Below are positions 10,211 to 22,335 of a stretch of DNA of 64,000 nucleotides, piece by piece. This DNA is from Lithospermum erythrorhizon (Eukaryota > Streptophyta > Magnoliopsida > Boraginales > Boraginaceae), in the NCBI GenBank assembly GCA_019722365.1, contig JADFUC010000767.1:434001-498000 (forward strand), read 5' to 3'. How positions within the stretch are numbered: position 1 is the first letter of the stretch; the number at the start of each line of letters is the position of its first letter. The notes under the pieces were generated by a model, which was not told the origin of the DNA, did no database searches, and was given only the letters and a program-made list of their open reading frames with translations. Made by a program: the position numbers and the translations under genes.

Positions 10211-13200
10211 CTATTTGGCAGGCTGTTCCCCATGTAGTGTCGCTGCTTTTTCCGCACCATTTGACGTATAGGGAGCGATATGAATTGCTTGTACAGGACC
10301 GAGTAAATCATTGTCAATGAATTCATACCTGCAAGCGAAAATGAGATCCTTTTAAATATGCAATTTCCGAGTGAGAATTCTATGTGACTATGACCATAAG
10401 AAAAAAACAGGTACAAGTTAATATTTATACTGATATCTAATAAGAAAATAGAGCTTCCATATTGTATGCTAGCTATATCATGAAGTGTTAGTGAACTGGA
10501 GACTCACAATCCTCTGCAGAATTTGTCAATCATATCAGATAATGCAGTGATGCGCATTTTCGTCTTGCATAGATTGTCGTCAGAATAGTCAGAAAATTCC
10601 TCTTCCAGAACCTTTGAAAGTTTTTCAAGGTTAGCCTCGAGCTGTTGCTGATGATCCTCAAAAAGGTTTTGTTTTATTTGTCTTTCCTCCGGAGTCATTT
10701 CGTTTAACAGTTCATCACCAAACATAAAATATGCAAATGGATAGGAATTTGTTAAAATCCGTCTGGATCTCATAAGTCGATGGATCCCATTTCCTACCCA
10801 ACTGAAATCTTTAGGATTTGTTTGAAATCTAGCTTGAAGTTTCCCTACTTTCTCCTGAGCCTTTTCCTTCAGCTCTGTCTCTTTGCTCGAGGAATTAAGA
10901 TTAGCTTTAAACCGGCTATAGTAGTGAGTATAGCGAAAAAGTTTCTTTCTTGCTAGGTCAGCTTTCTTATCTTGGTCTTCTTTATATCGCCCACAACTAT
11001 GACCTTCAATACTACTCCATGTGTGAATAAGTCCAGTTGCTCCACCACATAGCCAGCTACGACATATAGAAAGTTCATGAATAAGTGATTAGTATACGTT
11101 CACCTTTCAAGATTCAGTAATAAATAAATTATAAGTAAATCAAGAGAAAATCATTCTCACCAAAAATGTTGACCACATACACATGTAACTAAGTTACATC
11201 CCCCATTCTTCTCTACAGGTTTATGGCATTTTGGGCAATACTTTGTATTTGCTGTCAACCAGTTGACTGTCTCAGACTCATCCTGACTCTTCTTAGTCCA
11301 CAACCGCCACATTAGACAAGAACAGGGAGAATGTGCTTCAGTCAAGCAATTAAAACAGAACTGTAATCCACATGCACATTCAACCTCACGAGGAAATTTC
11401 ATCCAGTTTCAACAAAATGACATTCCCACAATGCCAGACACTAGGACACCAGTTTATGAGCTTATTATCCTCGATATAAGATTCAAATAAGTATCGATCA
11501 AACTTTTCTGCCAAACCACGATCTTGAGCACCAACTAAACTTCTAATACTTCCGTCATCACATATTGACATGCATTTGTGTGCCATGCAAGTAATTCTCC
11601 TACTCTGACCCTCATTTATCTTCACAATAAAATGTTCTCTCCAACCTGTAGCATGTAATAAGTAAGCAGTCAGATTAACTAACTTTGCAGGAGTCCAGAT
11701 TAGCTTATAAGAATGAAAGGGTATATCAGAAAACGCTCCAAGCTAGAGCCTTTTCTGTAAGTAGGCAGGCTTGATAGCTGTGGCTTTTCTCTAAATTCCT
11801 CAATTTGTTGGAATGTAAAGAACCTAACCGAAGAATGTCAACATGCCAAGTCGAAAAGTCACTCAAATCAAGTAAAATGCTTACAATTGTTGCAGAAACG
11901 ATGACCACAGTCCATTATTGTAGTCTCGTCGACAGGAACATCATCATAACAGATTTCACATGTTACTTCAACCACAGAAAGCGAGGATTGTACATTGTTA
12001 TCAATAGCCATTGGGACTCCCGCAGCAGAAAAGAGCCACTCTTTCCCCCTCTCAAATAATATATCCACAATCTTGTAAGCATCCCAGCGGAAATGAATGA
12101 GTAACGTGCGTGCATAATGCTCTTTTACTAATAGCAAGTCCATTACTCTTTGCAAGTCATTTTTCTGCCATCAATTGAAACTAACAAGTAAAACAGAATC
12201 AATTAAATTAAATTAAATGTTCCTTATATATCAATTACCTCTTAGATTATAATAAATGTTCAAATTACTACTTTGAAAATAACCAACTGTGTCGAGTACT
12301 CGAGCCACAACTTGGTTCATCTAAGCTTCTTATTCGATCAAGTTTATATTTCAAATAGCACAGGATATATGCTCTTTTTTCCTTTTTTCCTTTCAAAAGG
12401 AGGTAAACTTGAATTTTTTACAGCATAAACGGGTAAAATCGTATGTTTGCATAAAAATTATACAATGTCTAACCTGAGCAGCCATGAGAGACTCCTTTGT
12501 GATCACCTACAATAGCCAAAAGGAAATTGATTATATTATACCCCATTGGATTTTCAATAACTCAACAACACTATATTCAACAACACTATTGGATTTTCAT
12601 ATTCCAACACTCCCACTTGATTACTGTACTCCCTTAATCCCTAAAAGATCGAACACTTTCAAATTTTAATGTATTTACTTTTAAAACTACGACCTCCACT
12701 TTACTATTAACATTATAGTTTTGATTCATATGAAAGTTGTATGAGTCAATCAAAACATTAACGTTTATCTATTTTGACGGTTAAAAAGGAGAACTAGATG
12801 AAACCCTTCGATCAAACCTAAACCCCTTCATATTTGAACGTTTATTAATGAAGGAAGTATTACATAAACCCCTTCAAACCTAAACCCCTTCATATTTTAA
12901 CGTTTATTAATGAAGGAAGTATTACATAAACCCCTTCAAACCTAAACCCCTAAACACCATATAAAACAATAAAAACTACGTACTTCAACCACATAACACC
13001 ATGCAAAAAAAAAAAAAAAATTAAAAAACGAAAACTTCCAAACATCATATATAATTCACGAAAAATAATATTACAATTTTACTTAAACATAGAAAAAATT
13101 TCACATGGGGTTGTCTTATTTTCAAGAATTCTCAATTTACATAAACAATAATTACCTTACAAGACGACACTTTCTCAGTTACTTTATCTTGCTCTTCTAC

Positions 13201-13362
13201 ATAGTCTGCATCATCAGGCTCTTCAATAAACTCATCATCATTATCATCATAACCATCATCATAATAATCATATACATGATCAAAAGATTTATCATCAGAG
13301 CTTAAATACAAATCATTATCCATGGCTTTTTGTGGAGATTGTTGATTATCATATGAAGACAA
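10211..13362 (-). CDS. ARIADNE-type RBR E3 ubiquitin ligase, one-base frameshift in exon 4
   Basis: RBR ligases pass ubiquitin from E2 through a RING2 cysteine to substrate. Exons on the minus strand: 13156-13362, 12474-12506, 11885-12164, 11161-11645, 10508-11056, 10211-10328; TAG stop at 10211-10213. The acidic N terminus (YYDDGYDDNDDEF) is typical of ARI proteins. RING1 starts at CEICYDDVPVDET and continues CGHRFCNNC. The IBR follows (CACGLQFCFNC, AHSPCSC), then RING2 (CPKCHKPVEKNGGCNLVTCVCGQHFC, split here) and the Ariadne domain (MFGDELLNEMTPEERQIKQN). The end LYEFIDNDLLGPVQ matches the ARI5/ARI7-like C terminus. Exon 4 is 485 bp, but the flanking phases need 484; frame is lost at 11394-11402, between RING1 and IBR, in an AAATTT run. 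This is either a recent pseudogene or a sequence error. With frame intact it would be about 556 aa, normal size. Confidence 0.9.
12814..12950. repeat. 62-bp tandem repeat in ARIADNE intron 1
   Basis: A unit starting AAACCTAAACCCCTTCATAT recurs at 12814, 12876 and 12938 (period 62, about 2.2 copies, near identical). It includes CCTAAACCCC words reminiscent of plant telomere repeat but is not a telomeric array. Confidence 0.85.
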
Positions 13363-14116
13363 TGAACATAATTTAGCTTTTAGCTTCGGGTTTGGGTTTG
13401 TAACAAAAAAGAAGGTTTTTTAGTATCTTTATAGATTCATATGGTTTTATTATTATTAAAAGTGTGAACGTCTACCTAGATATCTCGCGCGATAATTAAT
13501 TAAAAAAATTCACTGCAGATTGATGGCGTGATATGTCTTAATTGATAAATAATATATTCAAGTTCCGTGTTCGTGACGGATTTGTGTTTTCTTTATTACC
13601 CCTTTTTTCTTTCTAATTGGCTTCTACAAAATAAAATAAAATGAATAATAAGACTTTTACAACCTTTTATTTTTCTTTTCTTTTCCAAATATACGGAAGT
13701 AAATAGGTTTGCAAAGAAGAGGCTAAATAGGGATTTTGTTGTACTTTCGATTTCTTCTTTTCTAATTTTATTGTAGACTACGTCTATCCTAAAGATTTTG
13801 TAGGTTCGTTTTTTAGACCATTAGGATTAACAAATTTTTTGATATCCATTAACGTGTTAATAGAAAAGTAAATGGGAAATATTTTGTTTTGATATTTTCT
13901 TCTTTTTTTGGTAGAAGTTTTGATACTTTCTTCATTCGTTAATAAAGATGTACATTTGTTTTTAATGATGAACAAAACTTTATTTTTGAATGCAGCAATC
14001 TCCTAAACATGCACTAACTAGTAAATGACACAAAATAGATTCTTGTTTCATTAAGAATTTTTCATTTTCATATATCCAATTGGCCCAATCATAAACAAAT
14101 AAAAGTATTCTAATTT

Positions 14117-14655
14117 AGAAAAAATTGACAAAATAGTACTATTTTAATTCTTTTTTTTTCATTTCTAGCACCCAATTAATATTATTTGCTTAAATAGAAC
14201 TTCTCACTCCTGGAATTATCTAAATATCACGTTAAAATTCTGGCTATTCTTTTGATTCCCTCCCCGCTTACCTGCCCGCCCCACCCCACCCAAAACTTCA
14301 AACGGCCACCATGAAACCCCAAAATAACCTACACTTCCTCATAAAACAGCCACACTGACCCCATTTCCAAATTGAAAATTATAACCTAACCCCCAATTAA
14401 AATGAAATTACAAGAAGGGAGGGGGTCGCCGGGTTTAATAGGGAAAGTCCTGAAATAGGGGAGGGGGAGGGTCGTAAGAATCCATGGGGGGAGGATTCGA
14501 AAATCAGGCGGGAGGAGGAGGGAGGAAGGTAGTGGGGAGGAGGTAAGGAAGTATTTTAAATAATTGACATGAGAAGTGATATTTAGATAAATAAAATTAA
14601 ATGGACGTTAGAAATTATATATTTGTCAAAGGTTCTATTTTGTCAATTTTCTCTA
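14117..14655. mobile_element. MULE-like MITE (copy 1) with C-rich and G-rich halves
   Basis: Terminal inverted repeats AGAAAAAATTGACAAAATAG and its near complement CTATTTTGTCAATTTTCTCTA bound about 539 bp. CTAATTT flanks both ends (14110-14116 and 14656-14662), consistent with a 7-9 bp TSD. The left interior is C-rich (14257-14340) and the right is G-rich (14410-14560), giving strong strand asymmetry and self-complementarity. No transposase. It shares ends and layout with the element at 38109-38913. Confidence 0.75.
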
Positions 14656-14834
14656 CTAATTTGGGTCGCTTATTATCAATCTGATTGGGCCTGGTGAACC
14701 ATAAAAGAATATTATCAATCTGATTGGGCACTGCCACCCATTTTGTTGTAGTGCTAGTAGCCTAGTATGACTCTTAAACCATAGTTTGCTGACTTGCTTT
14801 AAACATGTCTAACAAATGGAGCCGGGCCGTCGAG

Positions 14835-16500
14835 GCCCGTATCACATGTTCGGCAGGTTCGAGTCCGCCAACGGCCAAGTCGGATCGGTCAGATTAAAAT
14901 CTTAGAGCCCCTATTGTTACGACCCTTTAAAGAGATGCAGTGAGCACGTGAGTCTTGTATTTTTATTGTCGAATTCGAAAATAAATAATTTTGGTGGTTG
15001 TGAGGTTTGTGGGCTCGAGGTGGAAGAGCCCGATACATCGGCCAATTAAAAGCAGAAACTGCAAATTAGTGTTACATATTATACTTGTTAAACTAATATA
15101 TGCTTAAATATAACTTATTTTACATATTATAATTTGTAATGTTATCATCGATAAAGTTTTGAGTTAAATAATATATTGATAGACGAATAATATTTGTTGA
15201 TATATAACAAAGTAATAACATTGTATGTAAATTCTTTTAATTTACTTAAACATATTATACAAGTTGTTTAATGTTATCTAAGTTATATATTAATATGTTG
15301 AAATAGTTTTTAATTAGAATATGTTGTATTATTTGAAGGATAATATATTATTGAGTCTTATACTTTTATTTATATATTATTTGAAACTGAATAACTTGAT
15401 TTATTATTATCACAGCATATTATGAGTCATCAGCTTGGCATGTGATTAAAACTGCAAACTTCGCTCAAGGTTCAAATCACTCATGCAAAGGTCTGGGTTG
15501 AATCAGTGAGGGGTCTCGGGCAGGTCGGACCGAATACCCACCGAATTTTGGGTGGGCTCGATCCACTAGCCCCCGTCAGGTACGAAACTGTACTTGGCCA
15601 CGGGGCGAGTGAGCCAAAGGCCCAGTGGGCTGACCCCGGACTGACCCCACGAGGCCGAGACTCGTTAGACATGTTAGTTGCTTCTAAAAAGTTCTATTCA
15701 TTTTGAATAAGGAAGTAAGCTTGGTATATATCTTCCTCTTAGACATGGCAAGCGAATTGGCGCTTATTGGAAATTTGTCGTGGGCTTAACCCGTTAGCCC
15801 GATTCGAGCAGCATGCGATGTTGATCATTTGTAAATATGTGTATCATAATTGCTTAACTTATTTCGTATTAAATAATATATAAATTTGTTTATATTATTA
15901 TTTAGATAATAATAATTAAATTTGTTTATATAATAATATTCTATATTGTGACAAACCGCCTTTTAATTTTATTTTTAAAGTTTTGGATGTGAATCAAGAT
16001 TATAAAGTTTTGTTAATTTTTATCATGAATAATTAAATGCATCTTATAATTTTTAGTTACTTGAGACTTTATTATTTAAGTAATATATTGAATTTGTACT
16101 TTTAACAATATCTTGTAAGAAAAATGTAACATTAAACAACTTGTAAAATATATATAAGTAAAAAATCTACATCTGATCTATTACTTTGTTATATAGCAAT
16201 AAATATTATTAGTTTTAACAATATATTGTTAACTTTCAAACCTTTGCTCAGTTATAATATTCAAATTATAATGTGAAAAATCAAATATATTTAAGCATGC
16301 GACTACTTTAGCAAGTATAATATAGAAGACTAATTAGTAAGTTGCTTTATATCTTGTCTTCGTTAAAGGCAAATAAAGCTTTAAAAAGTCGTGGCGAATA
16401 GGGGCTTGATATCAAGTTAATGGGCCGTCCGAGCCCGATTTGTTAATAAGATGGGCCGTCGGACTCGATCCGGCGTGCTATCCGATTCGACTGTAGCAGT
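14835..16500. mobile_element. Large foldback / inverted-repeat element
   Basis: The reverse complement of about 15900-16490 aligns with 14840-15400. Shared landmarks are the pairs GAGCCCCTATTGTTACGACCCTTTAAAG and AAGCCCCTATTCGCCACGACTTTTTAAAG, then TTATACTTG, ATGCTTAAATATA, ATATATAACAAAGTAATA and ACAAGTTGTTTAATGTTA in the same order. Arms are about 550 bp with many indels; the outer parts are GC-rich (GGGCCGTC..CCCG), the inner parts AT-rich. The spacer 15420-15830 holds a GC-rich block (15505-15665) that may be a separate insertion. Composition suggests a hAT-related element; no transposase frame. Overlapping open frames on both strands at 15481-15706 are compositional. Confidence 0.7.
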
Positions 16501-16899
16501 AGGCTTCCTCACGAGGCGGATTATAAGCGAAATTTAACACGGACCGTAGCTCGCTCTTAAATGCGTCTCAATATAATTGTAAAGGTTGGAAATTACTCGA
16601 CCCCTGAGGGCCTACGTTACCATGCCGCTTGAGTTACAAAGTATGAAGTAAATTGCGGGATGTACCGTCAGTGATGGGGACTTGAGCTTACTTAAATGAC
16701 TTGATCTGATTGACCCTTGCGTGATTCGAACCCTTTCGCGTGAAGAGACTAGAATGTTGGTACTTAGCGCTCCCGAGCTCTTTAGCGGTTATTTATCCTC
16801 GGAACATCTCTGATATAATTGTATTTTAATTAGTGGAAGTGGTAGAAGCTTTGCAAGAACATTAGTGTAATGGTTTATTACTTGGAATAGAAATTTAAA

Positions 16900-17289
16900 A
16901 GCGCTAGTAAATGTGAAGCTTTCGCTCGGAACAATTCCGTCGCTCAATTTTTAACGTGTTCCATTCCATCCTTTGATTTCAGACAATTGGCAAATTTGGT
17001 CAAATCTCCAAAAATGGTAGTTAAAGCAATATAGCTATTGTGAAATATTATTTGCCCCCTGTTGCAAGTGTAGTAGTTAGGAAGTTTTAAATTAAAGTGA
17101 GGGTATGCATTTGCCCAAAAAAGTTACTATTTGACTAAAATACCCTACTTGAGTTAGTGTTTTGTGAATTTTGTGTCAGGACTGATTGCCAATTGTCGGA
17201 AGTTGGGTGATGGAATGGAACACTTTAAAAATTGAGTGATGGAATGGCTTAGAGTGAAAGTTCAGTGATGATTAGTGAGCTTTAGCGCT
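16900..17289. mobile_element. Second inverted-repeat MITE
   Basis: Starts AGCGCTAG and ends TTTAGCGCT. About 95 bp at each end are inverted copies, sharing CTCAATTTTTAA.GTGTTCCATTCCATC and GACAATTGGCAA. GGAATAGAA (about 16884) and GGAATATAA (17290) may be a 9-bp TSD offset by a few bases. No coding content. The rest of 13363-17579 outside the elements listed is AT-rich with no gene recognised. Confidence 0.65.
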
Positions 17290-17579
17290 GGAATATAATC
17301 ATATATGCCTCTAATTACTCCTATCAAAGAATAAATCTAGCACACCATTATTGATCCTCTCTATCATTAGTATTTAGCATCCCCATTTTCTAATGGTAGG
17401 GTAATTAATAATGTACAACAAAAAAGAAAACTATAAGGACTAAACTACAGCTTAATCGCATTATACGGGACCAAAATCAATAATTACTTCTTTATAATAT
17501 GAGCCTCCAAATAGATAATTCAATTTAATTTACAGCTTTCATGAACGCCCATATGTATTTAGTTCAATAAGACCCAAAA

Positions 17580-20500
17580 TCATTTAAATGATAAGTGGTT
17601 CTTCCTTTGTATGTTGTCTGATGAATACTTAAGCCCTAGAGATAGGGAAACTTGATCACATCCACCTTGAGTATTGCTAAATGAAACAAAAGGGGAAGCC
17701 ACATTTGTATTTCCAACCTGGGCCAGAATTTCTTGTTGGTTTCCCAATGTGGTACAATGTGAAAAATTGATGGTGCTTTGTGAAGGGTCACTTTCTATTG
17801 CATTCATTTCGGTTCTTCTTCCTCCTGATGCTAATATTAATGATGAAGCTACTGGTATTTTTGTTCCTGTATTGTCATTAATAAGACATGTTCTTGATTC
17901 ATCATGCATTGAAGTTTGAGCTGTCACATGAGTAACAACAATTTGATGCTCTTGGGATTTGGTCTCTTTATCCTCGTGAAGAAAATGTTGAGATGTTTCT
18001 TGTTCGTTATCTTTTGATCTTGTCTCTTGTTGGTATATATCTTCTATCATAGGCTTCCATAATCGAACCCTAGCATTTATGAACCAATTTGATACCTATT
18101 GGCAGAGCAGATTTTAATTTGAACAATGTAATTTAGTATTGATTTGATAAATTTGATTCAAACAAAATTATGTGTTTCAGTTCATTGAAATCATGTCAAT
18201 AAGTTATAAATAATTGAAAATTAAACTGAACATTTTTTTTCCAGAACAAACATAACATACATGTCACAAGTTTTCATTATCACTTAGGTAGTTCTTATTG
18301 TAAAAAGTTACCATGATTCTTATACTAGCTCCTAATACCTCGTACTAATTTCAGTAATTTGGACCCTTTTTTTATTGGTAGATTCCAGTAATTTGGACCC
18401 AGTGTAAGAAAACATGAACAAATTAATGAAATTGAATTACTTGATTTTTTGATAAACCAGTCTGCCGAGACAACAAATGCTTGTCTGCTTCACTTGGATA
18501 CCTGCAATAATAAGTACCTCATTGGTCCTTTGAGTTAGCACAAAAGCCACATTATATCAAGGTATCAATCACATCAAAACAAATTATTTATACAATAAGT
18601 TATCAGAATAGTTGTCATCATCACTTTGTCAGCACCACTACATCTTCAAGATTATGCTCTTTCTTGGCACTCATAGATTCTTATTGTACTATTCTTATGT
18701 AACACACCCAAAAATACCATATAATTCACAAAAAAGTAGAAGTACAAATTTTGATTAGAACATACATGCACGGATATTAATTAACTATTCTTTTTATCCC
18801 AAATTTATTGATTTTTAAAAAACCAAATAATCAACTTAAATTACTTCAAAACCATAGTTCATCTATATAAATTTGAATTTTTATCAAATAAAAAATCATA
18901 CCATTATATATGTCAAAATTTTAAATATTTAAAAAAAACGAACATGATTATTTTATACCAAAACTAAATTTGTTACCGACTGTTATCAAATCTTCCAGTT
19001 AAATTGATAATTTATACTCAGTAACTTATAAAAAATGTTCATTTGAGAAAATTAAAGAGAGGGGAATAGAATATACGGGTGAAGAAAATGCTCAAAGAGC
19101 CACGCTCTAAGAACGTTGACTGATCTCTCAGGCAAGCCTCTTTGAGGCCTCCAAGCTTCAGAATCAACCATTCCAATTTGTTGAAGAGACTTTTGCTGCC
19201 TATACTTTTTTTCAAGCAACCTTAGTCTTGGTGTTTCTCCTTTTGTCAACCCTGTCAAAGTGTTCAAATCTTTGTCACCAAGAAGCTCACAAGCAAGCTT
19301 CAATTGAGCTACAATGGCATCCTTCAAGCATCGAAAATGGCGCGACATCGCCTTCCTCGCCAAGGTTGTATAAGTGGTGGCTGCACTGTAGAATAATACT
19401 GTGTCAAATGAGCTCTCCATTGCCTGCATTTGCTCACAGTAACGAGCGTATCTTGCAACTACCTGGTTAATATTTCAGATTTTAGTAAGATGGGGCGAAA
19501 TTGGGGAATTACTTGAGCAAAGAGTCCTTAGAGTTTGGTAAATGTCTAGACTTAGTAGTTACTACGGAGTACTAGAGTTTGTAAAAGTGCAATGATAGTT
19601 GATAATTAGGGTTATAAACTATATATATATAAACAATCCACTGAATTAGGATTGATGTAATGACAATCCCGGAACTATATATATACTATGACATATACAA
19701 CCGACTTATAACTTTAGTACGGAGTAACTATCATGTATCATTGCAAATTCTGATGATTAAACTTCGATTTTTGTAAATTTATAGCCCGAGAGGTTTATTA
19801 TTGTGCAAACTTAGAACAAATGTTTGAAAATGTTAGCCATTAACAACCATACCATGAAATATAAGAAGCTAGACGACAAAGAAGATAGCCATTAACAACC
19901 ATACCGTGAAATATAAGAAGCTAGACGACAAAGAAGCCACTATGTACGATCCTTTTCCGGTAAAAGTGAGCATTTGCTTCACTTTAATGATAACCCCTAT
20001 TTTAAAATGCAACTTTTCAATAATGTTACTTATAATATTTCTTAATCAATACTGGGTACTATTCCATAAATAATAAATCAATAGTCAATACTGGTACTAT
20101 TCCATAAATAAATCAATAAACACTATTACAAAAAAAATATTTAGAGGATATTTACTTAAATAACACTTAGTAAAAAACGCCCTCTAAAAAATACTTAAAA
20201 GGCGCCAAAAACTTAGAGGACGCTTAGAACGCTAAAAGAAGCGCCCTCTAAATAAAATTAATAAAAAAATTAAAACTAACCAATAATGAACCGAAAGTAC
20301 AGCCCCCTCTCCATCCTCCTCCTCCGTCCTCGCCCTCCCCCTAAAAACCCACGGCCCCCACCCACAGAGCCACCACCCATTTACCACCACCTCGTCCCTT
20401 CTCCCCTCCCCGGGCCTCCTCCATCTAATTATCCATTGAATTGGGTATATTTATATATATATATTTTAATTCCTATTTGTATATTTCATTTTATTTATGT

Positions 20501-22292
20501 ATATTTTCTAATTTTGATATTTTTTTTAATTTTTTATTTATCTATACTTCATTTTTATTTTATTTAATTTTAGTCAAATGTATATTTCACTAAAAAATGA
20601 AACTTAAGAGGACACTTCAAAATTTCAAATGAACTTTAGCAGCAATAATTATAATGAAACGCTTCTAAGTATTTTAACTTAGTAGTATATGAATTTTATT
20701 CTTGTTTCAAGTAGTATATATATGAAAGTTTAATTACAATTTTATTCTTGGTTGAATAAATAAATTGATTAAAGGTAGTTCAACTTTCAATTAGTAGTAT
20801 ATGAATTTTAAATAATAATTTTAGAAATTGCATAGTTTCAAGTTGTATTATGTATTGATAATTTATGATTTGTTGAGATTTTTGGTTAAATAATGTGTTG
20901 TTTTGTTGAAATTACATGTTTAAATTATGATTTGTGTGATTAATTTTTTGGAGTGTTATTTCTGAACCATAATAAACTTGATTTTATTGAAAAGGTTTAT
21001 CAGTATATCACTTAGCAACGGATATTTTATTGCTTTATGACTTCAAAGTCTGAAGTATTTTATTTCGCATAACTTGTGTCTTAACTTAGAAACTGGTATT
21101 GTTCTCTAGTTTAAAGATTGTAATATTTTTTACAAATGTGATTGGTCTGAAAAAATTGAAGTAATCATAGATATGAAGACCGGAGAATTTTACTTATTTT
21201 ATTTTTATTTGAAATTTTTGTATTTTTGCATGGATTTTTGGATTTTAAATCCATATAGTGTCACAAATCAAGTGAGCGTTCATTGCCTTTTTAAATTTAT
21301 ATAGTTCATAATGCACTCATATATTGTTTGGTTTGTGATTTGTGTTGGAGTAGTTACTGTTCAACTTTGACTTTATTGGTTTCTTGTTGTTTGAGATCAT
21401 AAGCTGAGATATTAAAGCAAGAAGTTGAGAATTAATTGACAAGGTATTAAGGGTACATTATAAGAGTACTTTGTTGCATGTTTTCCAGCTTACCTCCTTT
21501 TAGCATAGTAATAAACATACTAGTACTTTGTTGCATGTTTCTATATTAAGTTAATTATATTTGTAATATATAATCTGTAACTTCAGGTAAAAATCAATTA
21601 AGACAATAAAATTATTGAAAGTAGGAGAAATTAAAGAAGCCCGATTTAGTATTGAAGATGGACATATGAAGTATGTTCTGAGTTTAAAGATGATATAGCA
21701 ATTTACTAATCAACCTAGGTTTTTAAGGCAAGTTTTTTTTTTTTCAAAGTTAATGAGTATGGTACGCAGTATGTAACTTATAATAGGCCTTATTAACTAT
21801 TTTAATCAAAAGCTGATGAACTGGCTGGACAGGTCATGGAACCATTGAATGTATCCACTATTTAGTTAAATAACTAACCTACAAATACTGATAATTGAAG
21901 GCTAATGTATAGCCAGAATCATTTTTATAAATTCAAATTAATATTTATTTAAAAGATAATTTTATCTCTATTTAATTTTGTTACATTTCAACAAATATTA
22001 TCAATTTTTTTTATTAACGTGTTTAATATTCAAACAATAGAATTTATTGATGTGAAGCGAATCGCCAATCATTTAGTTATAATACCATATTACTTAATTT
22101 AGTAGGGGTAAAATTGTCCTTTAAACAAATATTGCTTTGGATATGTGAAATCTGCTCTGGCTATAGTCATATAGTTTGGAATAAAATCATTGGATTATGT
22201 AGTTCGATCTGGAGTAAGAATGTATTTTAATTGTTAATTTGATTTTAGTTATAAATATGAGATGAGAAATGAATTTGATTTTGAATTAATGA

Positions 22293-22335
<43 letters not shown>

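Noticed and set aside
14845..14880. tRNA gene suggested by a GTTCGAGTCCGCC B-box-like word
   Set aside because: No cloverleaf or A-box at the right spacing; lies in the foldback element arm.
15481..15706. Overlapping open frames on both strands
   Set aside because: They lie in a GC-rich block inside the foldback element, and mirrored composition explains them.
20286..20567. 93-codon plus-strand proline-rich frame
   Set aside because: C-rich stretch inside a CACTA-like remnant in an intron; no family resemblance.
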